Of a stretch of DNA of 7,262 nt, positions 6,173-7,262 are shown one piece after another; the stretch's first letter is position 1; each line of letters begins with the position of its first letter. Origin of the DNA: Jatrophihabitans sp. (GTDB lineage: Bacteria; Actinomycetota; Actinomycetes; Mycobacteriales; Jatrophihabitantaceae); assembly GCA_004299665.1 (NCBI GenBank), contig SCQZ01000451.1, forward strand, positions 1 through 7,262, read 5' to 3'. The notes under the pieces are model-generated. The model was not told the origin of the DNA. It saw only the letters and a program-made list of their open reading frames with translations, and did no database searches. The translations under genes were made by a program, and so were the position numbers.

Positions 6173-6213
6173 CCGATCCCCCCGGTGGCACCCCCGCCCA
6201 CCGGGGGGATCGG
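6173..6213. terminator. Strong 16-bp hairpin, probable bidirectional terminator
   Basis: CCGATCCCCCCGGTGG (6173-6188) and its exact complement (6198-6213) form a perfect 16-bp stem with a 9-base loop. Neither side has a U-tract, which is common for actinobacterial hairpin terminators. It stands 266 bases after the protease stop and 73 bases beyond the stop of the minus-strand 97-residue gene. It could therefore end either message, fitting the minus-strand gene best by distance. Confidence 0.7.
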
Positions 6214-6254
6214 CATGTCTGGGGCCGGGTACCCGCCGCGCCCCGCGCTACGGA

Positions 6255-6294
6255 GACCGGTTGCGACCGGCGGCGACGGGCGGCGTCAGTCGGC
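6255..6294. repeat. Degenerate 10-mer tandem repeat
   Basis: GACCGGTTGC, GACCGGCGGC and GACGGGCGGC follow each other at 6255-6284, with a weaker fourth unit (GTCAGTCGGC, 6285-6294) running into the end of the minus-strand gene. Neighbouring units differ at one to three positions. It may be simple GC-rich drift. Confidence 0.4.
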
Positions 6295-6579
6295 GTTCGG
6301 ATCGGTGTCGTCCGCGATGTCAAGCGCGTCCGGCGCGCCGGTGCCGTCCTCGGTGCGGTCCTCGGTGTCGTCGTCCTCGACGGCCCCGGCCGGCGGTTCG
6401 TCGTCCGGCGGTGTGCCCGGCCCGGCCCTGCGGATCGTGACCTTGCCCGACTCCAGGTCGATGCGCCGCCCCCCGGAACTGTCGCCGATCTCCTCGCGGG
6501 TGGACTGCAGCCGGCGCTTCTCCTCGTCCATGTGGCGCTTGCCGGGGTTGAAGATGGTGTCCAGGCCCCACTGCGTCAT
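6286..6579 (-). CDS. Small hypothetical protein with basic N-terminal half and acidic tail
   Basis: The product is 97 residues and soluble, with no membrane segment or Cys. Residues 1-51 are basic and include FNPGKRHMDEEKRRLQSTRE (10-29), probably a helix, then RRIDLESGKVTIRR (38-51), a likely beta hairpin. This order, a PGK-containing charged helix followed by (I/V)DLxxGxV, recalls small actinobacterial DUF6191-type proteins, but without their usual N-terminal membrane part; that resemblance is from memory and tentative. Residues 55-97 contain 17 Asp/Glu and one Arg and are probably disordered; a 12-base DNA repeat (6346-6367) encodes the TEDRTED part. The ATG at 6579 has AGGG five bases upstream. 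It diverges from msrA with 85 bases between them and ends before a strong hairpin. No function is assigned. Confidence 0.75.
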   Translation of the reverse strand: MTQWGLDTIFNPGKRHMDEEKRRLQSTREEIGDSSGGRRIDLESGKVTIRRAGPGTPPDDEPPAGAVEDDDTEDRTEDGTGAPDALDIADDTDPNAD

Positions 6580-6664
6580 GACGACCCTGCCGGGGTGCGG
6601 GCGCGGCAGCGGGCGGCGGTGTTCACATCGCCAAGGCTACGCCGAGCGCCGTACCGTGGCAGGC

Positions 6665-7262
6665 ATGCTGTTCGCGCACACCAGGACCGAACCGGTCGAC
6701 GCCGCGCACGCGCTGCCCGGCAGCCAGACCTACCCGTACCCGCTGGCCACCCAGCACGTCGTCACCGGACGGCCGCTGGTCGGCCCGTACCCGGCCGGGA
6801 CGCAGGTCGCGATCTTCGGCCTGGGGTGCTTCTGGGGCGCCGAGGAGATCTTCTGGCAGCTCCCGGGAGTGTGGGTGACGGCCGTCGGATACGCCGGCGG
6901 GTACACCCCGCACCCCACCTACGAGCAGGTCTGCACCGGCCGCACCGGGCACAGCGAGGCCGTACTGGTTGCCTTCGACCCGGCCGCGGTGAGCTATGAC
7001 GACCTGCTCGCCCGCTTCTTCGAGGCGCACGACCCGACGCAGGGGATGCGCCAGGGCAACGACGTCGGCACGCAGTACCGCTCGGCGATCTACCTGACGA
7101 CGGGCGACCAGCGCGCCCCCGCCGAGCGTGCGCGCGATGCCTTCGGCGCGGTGCTGCGCGAGCGCGGGTACGGCGAGGTCACCACCGAGATCGCGCCCAT
7201 CGACACGGCCACCCAGTTCTTCTTCGCCGAGGACCTGCACCAGCAGTACCTGGCGAAGAACC
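6665..7262 (+). CDS. msrA: Peptide-methionine (S)-S-oxide reductase MsrA (C-terminus cut by right edge)
   Basis: The 199 visible residues belong to MsrA, which reduces the S epimer of methionine sulfoxide in oxidised proteins, with electrons from thioredoxin. The signature GCFWGAEE lies at 54-61, with the nucleophilic Cys55 and the catalytic Glu60. Further family motifs are VGYAGGYTPHPTYEQVCTGRTGHSEAV (74-100), the DPTQGMRQGNDVGTQYRS region (123-140) and FFFAEDLHQQYLAKN at the end. About 45 residues precede the core fold, as in many actinobacterial MsrA proteins. The resolving cysteines normally sit in the last 15-20 residues, beyond the edge, so the recycling type cannot be judged. The ATG at 6665 follows the short purine stretch GGCAGGC. 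The gene diverges from the 97-residue protein gene. Confidence 0.95.
   Translation, partial: MLFAHTRTEPVDAAHALPGSQTYPYPLATQHVVTGRPLVGPYPAGTQVAIFGLGCFWGAEEIFWQLPGVWVTAVGYAGGYTPHPTYEQVCTGRTGHSEAVLVAFDPAAVSYDDLLARFFEAHDPTQGMRQGNDVGTQYRSAIYLTTGDQRAPAERARDAFGAVLRERGYGEVTTEIAPIDTATQFFFAEDLHQQYLAKN

Larger units (their letters stand above)
5980..6213 (+). ncRNA. Candidate structured small RNA (tentative)
   Basis: From a start about 7 bases after the promoter-like element to the 16-bp terminator-like hairpin, a plus-strand transcript would be about 230 bases and carry at least four stems (5992-6006, 6071-6122, 6130-6162, 6173-6213). The stem at 6071-6122 is continuous in its outer helix only on the plus strand, where U6073 and G6120 can form a wobble pair; on the minus strand the same position is an A-C mismatch. 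I see no signature of tmRNA, RNase P RNA, SRP RNA or a named riboswitch. The alternative is that these are only the 3' ends of the two convergent messages. Confidence 0.25.
5908..6285. other. 378-base gap without a convincing gene, rich in structure
   Basis: This stretch lies between convergent genes. Its left half (about 5912-6025) is clearly less GC-rich than the genes. Two open frames of 80-84 codons cross it, but their codon use does not resemble that of the neighbours. It contains a promoter-like element (5945-5973), an 11-bp direct repeat (5912 and 6004), a small hairpin (CGGGC, 5992-5996, with GCCCG, 6002-6006), three larger successive hairpins (6071-6122, 6130-6162, 6173-6213), the 10-bp palindrome CGGGTACCCG (6226-6235) and a degenerate 10-mer tandem repeat (6255-6294). 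It may be a bidirectional terminator zone or a small RNA gene. Confidence 0.7.

Noticed and set aside
5962..6216. Minus-strand 84-codon frame in the gap
   Set aside because: Its start lies beside the strong hairpin arm and it lacks a ribosome site and coding-like codon use.
6619..6660. Promoter-like hexamers between the 97-residue gene and msrA (such as TAGCCT on minus)
   Set aside because: No partner -35 at acceptable spacing could be found on either strand.
1..7262. Defence island, mobile element, CRISPR or secondary-metabolite cluster
   Set aside because: No transposase, integrase, nuclease, repeat-spacer pattern, polyketide or peptide synthetase domains; the single ANL ligase is a fatty-acyl-CoA ligase type without carrier-protein neighbours.

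Overview
The window is very GC-rich, and its codons end almost entirely in G or C. That base use, the Pkn-type receptor kinase, the FadD2/FadD12-like acyl-CoA ligase and the membrane-anchored HtrA protease point to a high-GC actinomycete (Actinomycetota). The genus cannot be fixed from the sequence alone. There are eight protein genes, two of them cut by the window edges. I see no tRNA, rRNA, insertion sequence, integrase or CRISPR array. It reads as an ordinary chromosomal region, not a mobile island.

Left part (1-1942): the 5' end of a HAD-like hydrolase on the minus strand diverges from a plus-strand pair. That pair is a transmembrane Ser/Thr protein kinase (252-1523) and a small lipoprotein (1520-1942) whose start codon overlaps the kinase stop. 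The kinase has only a ~37-residue extracellular tail. The lipoprotein would be anchored outside the membrane and is helix-rich, so it may act as a detached sensor subunit (inference).

Middle part (1990-4602): a 563-residue fatty-acyl-CoA ligase meets a short, LID-less adenylate kinase tail to tail. Their stop codons abut with no base between them. Acyl-CoA ligases release AMP and adenylate kinase recycles AMP, so the pair makes metabolic sense although they are not co-transcribed. A 94-residue protein of unknown function diverges from the adenylate kinase gene.

Right part (4687-7262): a membrane-tethered HtrA/DegP-like serine protease with one PDZ domain is followed by a 378-base gap without a convincing gene. 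This gap is relatively AT-rich at its left end. It holds a promoter-like element, an 11-bp direct repeat, three successive hairpins (the last a perfect 16-bp stem) and a short degenerate 10-mer tandem repeat. It is either a bidirectional terminator region or a small structured RNA gene, and it is the least explained part of the window. Beyond it a minus-strand 97-residue protein with a very acidic tail diverges from a peptide-methionine sulfoxide reductase MsrA gene, which is cut by the right edge.

HtrA and MsrA are protein-quality and oxidative-damage functions, and the kinase/lipoprotein pair is an envelope-sensing type. No single pathway clearly joins all the genes. I found no convincing undescribed multi-gene system; the best leads are the structured gap and the possible split kinase receptor.
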